Origin: Dysidea avara
Taxonomy: Eukaryota > Porifera > Demospongiae > Dictyoceratida > Dysideidae
DNA length: 64,000 bases
Direction: 5' to 3'
NCBI RefSeq assembly: GCF_963678975.1
Contig: NC_089279.1
Coordinates: 23,174,004-23,238,003 of the forward strand
The position numbers and the translations under genes are program-made. Positions within the stretch are counted from its first letter, which is position 1; each line of letters begins with the position of its first letter. The notes under the pieces are model-generated. The model was not told where the DNA came from. It saw nothing but the letters and a program-made list of their open reading frames with translations, and made no database searches. This document shows positions 1 to 17,861 of this stretch, piece after piece.

Positions 1-1908
1 CTTAGTAGAATGACATAAATTGAGTAGCCGTAGGACAGACACTTCAAAATTTTACTGTGCTTTGTGCAAGGCATGTTTATTTATTAAGTTTAAATAGTTT
101 ATCTATTTTTTATTTTAAATATAGTTTATAGTTTATTAATCCAGTTTTCTGGGTAATGTGGGTTAAGCAACACAGAGCTTTGTATTGTGGAATTTGGTTT
201 AGAGTTTTAGCATAGTTGCACATGTAGTTAAACAATATTCTGTGATGAATGATCACTAAAATAATCATTTGGGCAATGCATGGATGCCTATTTCTACTCA
301 ACACTCAACATGTGTCAGCCATTGAGCAGAACACAACAATGGAGCTAATTGTGACTGCAACACTGAAATAGGTTAGTAACTTATATTTTTAACTCGCATC
401 AAAAAACTCACAATGCACTGTAGAAATTAAGTACGTGACCAAAGTATTTTGAAACATGGAGACGTGACTCGCTGTTGACCGCTTCATAACGAGTAAGGCA
501 CTGTGGTTACAGTGTTCATCTAACATTCTCCAAGTAGCCCAGTGAACAGGCTTTTAATCAATGTGTATTTGTAGGCTACAAGAATTAAGTTACCCCACCT
601 AGTGTCACCATGTGTGCCCCTATTGTGTAAACACACTTTTCATAATGGTTCAAAGTGTACTGTACTTTTAAACTGCTTTGGCATCAAAGCCATGAGCAAA
701 CCACTTTCCCATGATATTTCCTGGGCAATATGCTAGCTAAACCACTGAATGGAACCTTTATACATCAACACTTATTATCATGCATACTGTAGCATATGTA
801 TGAAATACCAATACAGTGAAACCATTCATTATGACATAAAGAAGGTTCTAATTCCACATAGTTGTTAGTACATGTAGCTCTACATCTGTAGAACCATGTG
901 TCTGAGAACAGTCATTTGCATCTTCTTGAAAGCCTAGCTATTATATGGCCCTTCTCAAAATCCACCATACCAAGGTGGTATCTTAGGAATTAATTTTCTT
1001 ATGAACTCCCAGGAAAAGGTATGTGTAGCAGATTTCTGTGTTGTCTAAATATCTTCCTTTTTGGAAGGGGAACTAGCGAGAATTCTAGAGTAATCCACTC
1101 TGATCTTGTCATGACCAAAAAATTAGTTACCTTCCTCTTGTGTTTTCCTTTGCAAGTATGTAATGCAGTGTAACCACATTATATAAATGTGACTGGATTT
1201 TGCAAAATCAACCATATGGGTACAAAAGCCTAAACCCAGCCAGCACAAATTAAAGTTGTTGTACTATCGGACTATCAATTTCCACACCAAACTCACCTTC
1301 ATCTCATCGTGAAACTATTACCTTGGCCACTAGACAATTGTCCACCAAAAGTTCCATGCATGTTCTAGGTATTTCAATACATTTTCTGTGAATCAACAAG
1401 GCACCCATATGGGTGATTTTCCAATATTCAGTATCCTTGCACTGCAGATAGTCCAGGGACCAAATTGTTATATTGTTTGTAGTCATAGTGGTATGTTGCA
1501 GAGCATTCATACTAGGTTATGAAATTTAGTTTTCTTTCTTGTGTCATGTCCTTGCCAAGCATCCATTGAAACAAAAGTTTTTTTTTATTTGTAATGGTTT
1601 GCAACGAAATGTGCACAAATAAAACTTGGAGGAGTATGGAATCTGTGCAGATATTTTTTTTTATAAATTTGGTCCCTTGCATCAGTTAACTATTACTTGG
1701 CTGTTGATCTTGGCTATTTACACGTACACTGTAGTGTTGGGTACAGGATCTCCTTTGTAATGAATGGGTTTGTTGAATAGGATGTTGCACTGTAATTGTA
1801 AGCCCTCAACACTGATAGGAATTATAGCAATTGTATTAGTAAAAGTAGTCATGCATTGTGTACTTAAGGACTGTGAACAATAGAAAACTGATCAAGTTTA
1901 GCACTGTG

Positions 1909-1983
<75 letters not shown>

Positions 1984-2631
1984 ACTCTAGTCCTTGGATG
2001 CCTTTCTTTCACTATTCACTGGCATTCTTACAAATATAGTGCTTTTGCTTACTGTACATTATATACTGAAAATTTAGTTATGGCCAAAGCGGTTATTCTA
2101 TGTGATGGTATCCCCATTTTGTGACTACAATACATAAAGGCAGCGGGGGTCAGTCTTGTAGTAAATGCACAATAACTTTTTCTTACCACCGGAGAGTGCG
2201 ATGGTTTATGCTTCTTTGATATTAGCACAGTAGCTAACTTGTTGGAATAGCTGTTACATTTGTTGTTCAAAGCATAAATCGAGCACACTTGATGCAGTAT
2301 CTGTATTCCCCCACCATAGAATGCTTTGTATAAGTAATACAATGCATCTAATATTACATACACCCCTGCACAGAACCATACCATTAGTGTCTTATTGCCA
2401 GACTACCACTTTTTCTCTTGTGTGTTGGTGGTAAAATAAGTAGTCTGGCAATGCGAGACTTTAGCATACTGGATGATACTGTGCACAATGACTGAACAGT
2501 AGATTCAGTCCTGTATGTATGGTCTATTGGTACATCCTACTTCTAGGGTGTTGACACTACCATCTAAAAGGTCTATTTTGTATATACAATACATTACTAG
2601 TGGGTCTTACATGTGTTCGTTCTTTGATTAG
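1..2631. other. Upstream intron (or 5' flank) of IST1, no exon recognised
   Basis: The first recognisable IST1 exon starts at 2632 and is preceded by an acceptor (ends TTAG). It enters the protein in the middle of the IST1 N-terminal helical domain, so roughly 110-120 residues must be encoded further upstream. I found no convincing coding stretch for them in 1-2631, so this is probably intron and the first exons lie outside the window. It holds a (TGCG)n microsatellite at about 1907-1983 and otherwise unremarkable A/T-rich sequence. Confidence 0.5.
1907..1983. repeat. (TGCG)n tetranucleotide microsatellite
   Basis: About 19 uninterrupted TGCG units. Open frames read through it on either strand are repeat artefacts (Cys-Val-Arg-Ala type peptides). 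Confidence 0.95.
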
Positions 2632-10538
<7,907 letters not shown>

Positions 10539-10851
10539 CTGTTCTGTATTTGTGTATATTAATTGTTTGTCTGGTAATGCTTCTTTGTAAACAAGATACG
10601 TATGTAAATATAATATAAAAGAAATAATGTACATTGTATGTCATAAACAAAAGAATTTGAATAGGGTGTGGCTTCTACATGTATTGTTATTGTTATTAAA
10701 GCTTTACAGTGAAGGTCTGACATGGCATCCGGCGTAATTCCCCCAAAAGTATGTATGCGTAACGATATGGCTACATGTAAGGAATATACTGTGACAGTCG
10801 TGGGTAGCGGAGTGTTTGCCAGCTATGGCAGAATTCAGTCTCAAAAAAAGA
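10539..10851. other. IST1 3' end and short spacer before the cysteine-rich gene array
   Basis: A/T-rich sequence with AATATAATATAAAAG and TATTAAAGC stretches suited to IST1 polyadenylation, followed within 313 bp of the IST1 stop by the first cysteine-rich precursor gene. No clear TATA box was seen for that gene. Confidence 0.4.
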
Positions 10852-11592
10852 ATGAAGACGTTGACGTTGCTGCTCTTATCGTTCCACCTTGCCACAGCCA
10901 GGTCACTCGTTCCAGGCAAGTTAGTGAAGTTGGAGTACTCACAGCGAGTAGTACATGGGAAGTACGCGAGTGGAGATGGAATCAGTGGGATCACGTTTTT
11001 CAGTCAAGAGGACGATTACTTACTGGTCAGCACATTCGATGGTAAAACACTAATCGATACTGGTCCGTTCATTGATGTGGATGGGTGGAAAGTTCGTTCA
11101 GTTTACGTGCTAGGTCTCGAGTATCTGCAATACACTAGCCCCGCCCGCTCAGATGAACCTGTAAACCATGACCATTCGTTTTCTGATGCTGTACAAAAGT
11201 TACTTGAGGTAAAAGAAGTTGGTCTCCTACCAGAGGCAGCAAAAACTATAGGTCAGAGAGGACTTACTGGCAGGAACACACCTGCAGTGTTACCATTCTT
11301 CATGTTTGCTTTACGCATCACTCAACTCCACCTGTCTTCAACAGTCAGTAACACAACTGCACCACTCAAGCTGGAACGAAGGAGTGGTTGTAGGGATCAA
11401 TGTCCTCCTTGTCCAGATGATAACTGTTATGGGATGTGTGGGTTAGCATGTAATTGTTGGAGATGGATATGTGGTGATTGCTGTTGGCACCAGGGTTGCT
11501 TTGACCATGATACATGCTGCCGAAGGAGATTTATTCAAACAAGATGTTTGTTTCCCTTTGGTTTTAACTGCAATGCACATTATTCGTGTTGA
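10852..11592 (+). CDS. Secreted cysteine-rich precursor, paralogue 1 (sPLA2-like core)
   Basis: Intronless, 246 residues. I chose the ATG at 10852 because it opens directly on a signal peptide (MKTLTLLLLSFHLATA); an in-frame ATG 12 codons upstream would put charged residues ahead of it. Parts: signal peptide 1-16; a pro-domain of about 155 residues with the family words SLVPGKLV, ISGITFFSQ, FIDVDGWKVRSVYVLGLEY and LPFFMFALRIT; a basic site LERR; then a module of about 70 residues with 16 cysteines. That module carries CYGMCG, CGDCCWHQGC and FDHDTCC. C-x-x-H-D-x-C-C matches the His-Asp active-site box of secreted phospholipase A2, and YG-x-C-G resembles its calcium loop. Enzyme activity is inference; a venom-like or defence peptide is equally possible. 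Confidence 0.85.
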   Translation: MKTLTLLLLSFHLATARSLVPGKLVKLEYSQRVVHGKYASGDGISGITFFSQEDDYLLVSTFDGKTLIDTGPFIDVDGWKVRSVYVLGLEYLQYTSPARSDEPVNHDHSFSDAVQKLLEVKEVGLLPEAAKTIGQRGLTGRNTPAVLPFFMFALRITQLHLSSTVSNTTAPLKLERRSGCRDQCPPCPDDNCYGMCGLACNCWRWICGDCCWHQGCFDHDTCCRRRFIQTRCLFPFGFNCNAHYSC

Positions 11593-12049
11593 GTATATGT
11601 GTATCGTACATTTTAGTTTTGATTCAGTTGTTTTTAAGTGCAACCATCATGAAGTGTATAAGCTCCATTTTGTGTGCATGCGTGTACAATATAACTAGAT
11701 AGCTAATATGGTTATTGTGCACATTTGCAAGTCAGTATACAGTATAATTATGGTTATGAAGATATTGTAGTTTTCAGATCAAAGATGGGCTCATATGCTG
11801 CAGTAAATATGATTGATCTGGGTTAGTAGCAACAGTAAATAAAGCGGATGCTGGTAACATTGCCTCAGCAAATAGTAGAGAACATGTTAACACTTACAGC
11901 TGGGCCCTACTTTTTAACAATTCAGATTTCTAGCCACTGAAATCTAGATCTCCTATAGCAACTACTTTAATGTGCAGCAGTATTGTGTTCAGTTTACTGC
12001 AGTTCTACCAGATCAGACACATTTTCCAAACAAGTTCAGAATAATATAC
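11593..12049. other. Intergenic, nothing recognised
   Basis: A/T-rich sequence between paralogue 1 and the LTR fossil. The gene's 3' end probably lies in the first 250 bases. I see no gene or repeat I can name. Confidence 0.4.
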
Positions 12050-12900
12050 TGTTACACATGATGACCTGTTGCTTTGTGTATAAAAGCTCAACAAGAAATA
12101 AACCACAATCAAACCTCTCAAAAGAGTCAACTTGAAATATGACGTACCTTCTGAGTTGGTCTCACCTTATAGAGACCGGTCTCCTTTACAGTAATCAGGT
12201 CAACTAGCTCAAGGCCCATGTCTGCAATATAAACTATCACTTAAAGATTACAAATTCCTAGCTCTGTGGGTAGATATGGATATTGGGTGAGTTTAGCAGC
12301 AATGAAGGTATTGTAGGTCGCCAAGATAAAGCCAAAAGAATTTGCTCCAACTCACAAGTTGATAGATAACTACACTGATCATGATAGAAAAGTACAGTAA
12401 ATACACAAGAGAATATGCAATGGGACAATAATTACAAGAACATGAATATGATTTAAATAGTTTACAAAAATGAAAAGGTTAACTACTAAAAATAGCTATG
12501 TACGATGCCTAAAGTCTGTGCATGATGAGTTCAGATGTTTGTGCAGCTACATATAATGGATTCTGTGTATATGCTTCTACAATACTCCCTCCCCAATGAA
12601 CTGCAAGGAAAGTAGGTGAAGTACTGAAGTGAGCTGTAAGGACTTGCTGTATGCAAACTTAAGTCTGTCTATAATGATACTTTTTGACATCCAGAGTGTA
12701 ATGTTTATCAGAACACTTCAAACCTCGGTATGGTCCGTCATATGGTGGTTGTAGTGCACGCTTCACTTCATCATGTCTGACAAAAACAAAGGAACAGGAA
12801 CTGAGTTACGTAAGTCTTCACTTACATGTGCTGGTCTTTGTTCCTGTTGAACAGTTGTTGGTCTAAGTTTCTGTATGATTGTCCTTTAATCATAGGCGTA
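12050..12900 (-). mobile_element. Ty3/gypsy LTR-retrotransposon fossil: 3' LTR plus pol tail
   Basis: Old LTR-element remnant on the minus strand. 12050-12581 has the TG...CA borders of an LTR (532 bp). It is adjoined at about 12582-12596 by a purine-rich tract in the right place for plus-strand priming. Beyond that, to about 12870, lies text typical of the end of gypsy pol (VKRALQPPYDGPYRGLK). The rest of the element is missing where another repeat begins near 12893. It is broken and not active. Confidence 0.6.
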
Positions 12901-12906
12901 GGAAGC

Positions 12907-12930
12907 GGGGGGGGGGGGGGGGGGGGGGGG
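12907..12930. repeat. Poly-G tract (24 G)
   Basis: Uninterrupted G run just inside a sequence starting ATAGGCGTAGGAAGC, which looks like the terminus of another transposon. Length may be unreliable in any assembly. Confidence 0.9.
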
Positions 12931-13039
12931 CTGTGGGGGCTAATTCACCCCAATAATTTGGCTAGCCATTTCAATCTCTTAAGTACTCCACCAATCAGCA
13001 ATCCATAAAGTAGTTGTGGCTCTATATACCTGCAGACCC

Positions 13040-13951
13040 CAGGGGCGGATCCAGGGGGTGGGGGGCTTTGGGGGCTGAAGCCCCCCCTTCATATTTAGGC
13101 TTTACTTGATCAATATGCTGAGTATTATAATGAAATTTTGTCTTAGCATAATTATATGATCACTACTAATACAAATACTCATAAAACCACCTTATAAACA
13201 TCTTTCCAAGATATTATCAGTGGATTTATGCTAAAGTTTATGTAACAAGGACCCGGATCAGCATTGGAGGTGTATAAGATCGAGATACTCTAATAGAGCA
13301 GTCAGCTAACTACTCTAATAGAACATTCACTGGAAACATGTAGTTGGTTCTGTTATGGAATTTTTCCAAATCTGCCTCCACCTATACATACAATGAAGTG
13401 CATTGGTTTGTTTAAAGGGCTTCATTCATCCACTTGTGTAGTTAATATATATGGCAATACTTAATTCAGGTACACAATTTCCATTGAAAATGCTCTCAGA
13501 TTCAATCTTGTATTGTTCAAATTTCAAAATTTTCCACTTTCAACATTATTATCCTAACATACACCTATTCAGTGTTGTGCAATTGTGAGAGGGATGCATC
13601 ATGTACTTGGTTGTCTGTACTTACCCAAACTTTAGAGAGCCATACCTATAAAATGCCTTAGAGAGCCTTAGAGAGCCATAATGCCTTAGAGAGCCATAGA
13701 GCCAAAATGCCTTAGAGAGCCACACCTATAATCTAAAGTCAGTATATGAAATATCTACAGGCAGAAAATATTATGAATTTTATGTGGAAATGTCTCCAAA
13801 TTGCAGTATTTTAGCATTATCAAAAATTTCCTGGGGGGGGCATGCCTCCAGACCCTCCTAGTTCCAGCATGCTTTGCACACCTCTACCAAAGAGATTAGT
13901 ACCTTGAGTTAGCCCCCCCCCCCCCTTTTATAAATCCTAGATCCACCCCTG
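13040..13951. mobile_element. Non-autonomous hAT-like element, CAGGGGCGGATCCAGG ends (copy 1)
   Basis: Starts CAGGGGCGGATCCAGG and ends CTAGATCCACCCCTG. It is an inverted near-copy of 55552-56398, with long stretches of the interior the same (for example ATGAAATTTTGTCTTAGC). Shorter members with the same ends are at 27000 and 48833. The three other members have 5-bp direct repeats at the ends; this copy shows none, so one flank may be rearranged. The interior carries a local tandem expansion at 13630-13735. No coding capacity. Confidence 0.8.
13630..13735. repeat. Short tandem array, unit about AATGCCTTAGAGAGCCAT
   Basis: Four to five imperfect units built from GCCTTAGAGAGCC inside the hAT-like element. 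The sister copy at 55552-56398 has a single counterpart near 55768, so the array expanded after the two copies separated. Confidence 0.75.
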
Positions 13952-13952
13952 G

Positions 13953-14119
13953 GTGGCCAAGAAATGGCTGTGATGGCAGGCTAATGGCAAAATTTAATTA
14001 CGACAATTCAGGTGAATTTGGTGCCGAATCCTAGCGGAGGAGGCAGCGCAAATTCACCTGAATTGTCGTAATTAAAATTTTTGCCATTAACCTACCATCA
14101 CAGCCATTTCTTGGCCGCC
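13953..14119. repeat. Long near-perfect hairpin (about 68-bp arms)
   Basis: The left arm 13953-14020 is the complement of the right arm 14049-14119 with few mismatches. The loop of about 28 bases contains GCGGAGGAGGCAGCG. The outer sequence (GGCCAAGAAATGGCTGTGATGG) and the adjoining 14120-14210 (CTTGGCCTTTTTGGGGGC) recur in diverged form at 46262-46445, so it is part of a dispersed family. The hAT-like element ends exactly at its left border. Confidence 0.85.
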
Positions 14120-14209
14120 ACCTTGGATTTCACATCTTTTTTCACCTTGGCCTTTTTGGGGGCCGCACCTTTTTTTTACAGCTTGGCTGTTTTGGTTTAG
14201 ATATAATAT

Positions 14210-15996
14210 TACATAAAGCATACATTCTGGGATAAATATAATTCCAAAAAATGGGATCAATTAAGCGATGGAAAGTTACACCAAAATGCTTTTTTGACAA
14301 CAAAAATGGAATACCTTTGTAGGTATAATGCTTTCTGTCTATGTCTGTCTGATAAAACTGGATAATCTGACCACTCTATAAATACAGGCTAGCTAACTCG
14401 TCAACAATGTAAGCTACTTACTTGAAACCAAAAGCATTCAAAGATGAAGAGGATTACAAAATATCCTATACCAGCACAAAGAAAAAAAATTGAATTTTAA
14501 GGACCCATAGAAAAAAGAAATCATGAAACAAGGGAGGTCGCTTGCAGATGTACATGCAGTGGAGATTTAATTCCTACTTTAGTCTATAGCTAGAGGAATT
14601 GTGTTCATGCACTGCATATCTGCCATTTACAGATTACCAACTACTATGAAACAGTGGAAATCACTGTGCTAGATTATCGGCCTAGCTGTATTCAGAATTC
14701 TGAAAGATTTATTGATTACTGACATTTAGCCATCTGTTACCACCAAGTCTTCCATCAGACATAGACAATGCAGTTAATATGCGCATATCTATCATGCTCA
14801 CAAGAATTTTCTTGCGGTGAGTGGACAGCTTAGAATTTTTGTTTTAATGTAACTAATTATTTATTTTTGTACAATCTTTTACCTTGCCATACAGATAGAT
14901 CTCTTAGTGAAATCCGGTTGTAGTTGCACGAGAACAAATAGTTTCTTCTGCAGCTACAACATTGTTATTCTATACCATTCCAAGACCAATGTGTATAATT
15001 TATTAGAAAGAACCATCATGTATAGTAGTTGACTGTTTTATTAAGTATTTCGATTGTTTTTGCAGCTTCACTGAGATTATAGAGGCTGCCACATTGCTAT
15101 CATTTTAAAATTTGATATTTTGTTCTGTTTTGATATTGTACAGTGAAACCACCTATGGGACCCATGATAAGCAGAGGTGGCCTTACCCTATTACCAAAAA
15201 CCTCATTAAAATAAAATTAATGCATGGTCTTACTATCAAGGTTTTCAACAAATTAACCAACAACTGACTACAGTGATACCTCACTTATGTGGCCACCTCA
15301 TTACTAAGGCCACCTTGTTATAGAGGCCAGGTCCATGCAGCAAGTCTCTTAATAAGGCTGCTTTATTCAATAGTATAAAGCCAGTGGCCACATACAATTA
15401 ATTCCTCAATAAAGATGCCAACTGAGCAGGCACATAATTATTATTGCAAAAGCTGGCAAAAAGTACCGAAACTAGCTGGAGTACTGCATGATATTAAATC
15501 ACAGTAAAACAATAAGAAGTGTTATATCCCTACTGTGCTCAAGATACCATAATAAAAATGCACAGTAGGGATATAACACAAGCTGTTCACTACCAAAAGC
15601 TGTACCTATCATACTTTGCCGGCATGTATTATGCATCTACTGTAATGCTGCCTCTCTGTGATAAAACTTTATCTATATAGCTAGTCATAGAGTGTTTATG
15701 TTTTTGTCAATTGCTGCTGTTACGTATATACAGCAACTATAGCACATGTGCTCAAATGTATATATGTAGGGCTCCACTGAAAGTCAGTATTTAGTTTCTG
15801 AGTGGACTCCCTGTCTAAATATACAACTGCAATATACAATTCAGTACAAAGATACTGATAAAGTTCCTGCTACCTTCAAGTTAACTCTCATAACATCCCC
15901 CGCCATGTATGCCATGTATAATTATAACACATGTACACATTAAATATTATGTGCTTTAGAGAAATGATCACAGAAACGTTAGATATTGTTTGTGAG
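14210..15996. other. Intergenic, fragments of MITEs only
   Basis: Contains a GAAACAAGGGAGGTCGC element end (14524), pogo/Tigger-like CAGTGAAACCACC and CAGTGATACCTC half-ends (about 15141 and 15272), and a perfect hairpin at 15519-15579. No coding sequence seen. Confidence 0.45.
15519..15579. repeat. Perfect 20-bp hairpin
   Basis: GTGTTATATCCCTACTGTGC at 15519-15538 is followed after 21 bases by its exact complement at 15560-15579. The size and loop are those of a tiny MITE or a microRNA-like precursor. Nothing else identifies it. Confidence 0.85.
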
Positions 15997-16105
15997 TATA
16001 GAGCTTATGCAGGGGGCGTGGTAATTATTTCTAAGCGCCTAGCTCTTACCAATTTAAGACACGCGTTAGGACCAGTCCGCCATTTGTAGGGTATACAGGT
16101 ACAAG

Positions 16106-17752
16106 ATGCCAAAGGAGTGTTGTGCTGTGAATTGTTCCAATTTGTGTGTAAGAGGGAGTGGATTAAATTTTTATACTTTCCCAGCGGATCTAGATCGAAG
16201 AAATAAATGGATTGCTGCTGTAAACAGGAAGAACTGGTACCCAACCGAGCACACGGTAATATGTAGTGAACATTTCATTGATGGACAAAAGAGTAACAAC
16301 CAGTTTGCACCGAACTACACCCCTACAATCTTTCAACGCGTTGACAGTCCTATGAAACGAAAGATGGAAGCTCAGGTCGCGGATTTTCGAAGAAGAACAG
16401 CTTCCAGAAAACGGAGGATAGAGCAGACCGAGATCACTGATCAGCAAAAGAAAAAGGCAAAGGAAAGCAGAATGCAAGAGCTTGCTGAGTCTAGCAAAAG
16501 GCAAGAAGAAGCAAGGAAATTGGAAGAAGAACGGAGGCTGAAAGAAATAGAAGAGCAGCAAAGGTTAGAGGAGGAGAGGAAAAGACGTGAAGAAGATGAG
16601 AGGGAGAGATTGTTGAGAGAAGAAGAAAGGAGAGAAGCCGAACAAAGAAAGGAGATTGAAGATGCCAAACAAAAGAGGTTGGATGAAATGAACAGATTGC
16701 AACAAGCTGAAGAGACACGACTAGAGTATGATGAACTACTCAAGAAATATGATGACCTACTCCTGAAATACAACCAAGCTGTAGAAGAGCTTGAACAGCT
16801 AAGAACAAGAGAAGCCAAACTGAATACAAAGGTTGATGAGTTGCAGACAAGGATAGTAAGTCGACAGAGCTTAGAAGAGAATGATAAGCAAGTGAAGTTT
16901 TATACAGGCCTACCATCGTTTGCAGTTTTGCTAGCCATATACAATTTGGTGATAAAGGGTCTACCTGAATGTCATTTTTCTGGCTGTCCCATGTTTGATC
17001 AGCTCTTGATTACTTTGATTAAGCTACGACTTAATATTCCTGATCAAGATTCGGCATATCGCTTTGGTGTAAACCAATCTACAGTTTCCCGATGCATTAC
17101 CAAGTGGCTAGATGTACTTCATGTAAAGTTATCACCGTTGATTTATTGGCCAGAGAGGGATCAGTTACGGAAGACAATGCCAACATGTTTCAGGAAAAAT
17201 TTTCGGAAATGTGCGATTGTTATAGACTGTTTTGAAGTGTTCATAGACAGGCCAACTTCACTGATGGCAAGGGCTCAAACATGGTCGAACTATAAGAAGC
17301 ACAACACATGCAAATTCTTAATAGGCATCACTCCTCAGGGGTCAGTATTGTTTATATCTAAAGGCTGGGGCGGAAGGGTATCTGATGTACATTTAACTGA
17401 GAACTGTGGTCTGCTCTCAAAACTGTTACCTGGAGATGTCATATTAGCAGATTGTGGCTTCACAATAGAAAAGGCTGCAGGAATGTATTGTGCAGAAGTC
17501 AAGGTACCTCCCTTTACAAGAGGGAAAAAGCAGTTAAGTAAGCTAGAAGTTGACACTGCTCGCCAGCTTTCTCATGTTAGAATTCATGTTGAAAGAGTTA
17601 TTGGGCTAGTAAGGCAAAAATATTCCATATTACAATCAACTCTGTCTATTAACATGCTCAAAGGTGACGAAGAGGGTGTGTCTCCTGTTGATAAAATAGT
17701 TGTAATATGTTGTGCGCTATGTAACTGTTGTGACTCTGTAGTACCATTTTAA
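16106..17752 (+). CDS. ISL2EU transposase: THAP domain, coiled coil, IS5-like DDE domain
   Basis: Single exon, 548 residues. An N-terminal THAP zinc finger (about 1-80; C-x3-C at 6-10, then CSEHF, with the RNKW tryptophan) gives sequence-specific DNA binding. About 95-260 is a long Glu/Arg/Lys-rich coiled coil, likely for oligomerisation. The C-terminal DDE domain of the DDE_Tnp_4/Harbinger-like fold has its acidic triad visible as D374 (VIDCFEVF), D449 (ILADCGF) and E496 (IHVERVIG). It would cut and rejoin the element's ends. The frame is unbroken and the triad intact, so the enzyme could be active. Its 3' end converges with the YqaJ gene, leaving 109 bases between the stop codons. Confidence 0.93.
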   Translation: MPKECCAVNCSNLCVRGSGLNFYTFPADLDRRNKWIAAVNRKNWYPTEHTVICSEHFIDGQKSNNQFAPNYTPTIFQRVDSPMKRKMEAQVADFRRRTASRKRRIEQTEITDQQKKKAKESRMQELAESSKRQEEARKLEEERRLKEIEEQQRLEEERKRREEDERERLLREEERREAEQRKEIEDAKQKRLDEMNRLQQAEETRLEYDELLKKYDDLLLKYNQAVEELEQLRTREAKLNTKVDELQTRIVSRQSLEENDKQVKFYTGLPSFAVLLAIYNLVIKGLPECHFSGCPMFDQLLITLIKLRLNIPDQDSAYRFGVNQSTVSRCITKWLDVLHVKLSPLIYWPERDQLRKTMPTCFRKNFRKCAIVIDCFEVFIDRPTSLMARAQTWSNYKKHNTCKFLIGITPQGSVLFISKGWGGRVSDVHLTENCGLLSKLLPGDVILADCGFTIEKAAGMYCAEVKVPPFTRGKKQLSKLEVDTARQLSHVRIHVERVIGLVRQKYSILQSTLSINMLKGDEEGVSPVDKIVVICCALCNCCDSVVPF

Positions 17753-17861
17753 TTATTTACTAAGTTGTACCTGTCATTGTAATAAATAATATTGTTGATA
17801 TTTATGTAACATTCATTTTATTTACATTTAGGATATGAAAGTGCATGTACAGTAGAGTATA

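Noticed and set aside
10722-11045. Second open frame overlapping paralogue 1 (also in paralogues 2 and 3)
   Set aside because: Shadow frame carried along by duplication of the highly conserved pro-domain DNA; no signal peptide or codon-level conservation of its own.
16190-16818. Ser-rich and Phe/Leu-rich minus-strand frames opposite the transposase coiled coil
   Set aside because: Mirror images of the Glu/Arg-rich coiled-coil codons, not independent genes.
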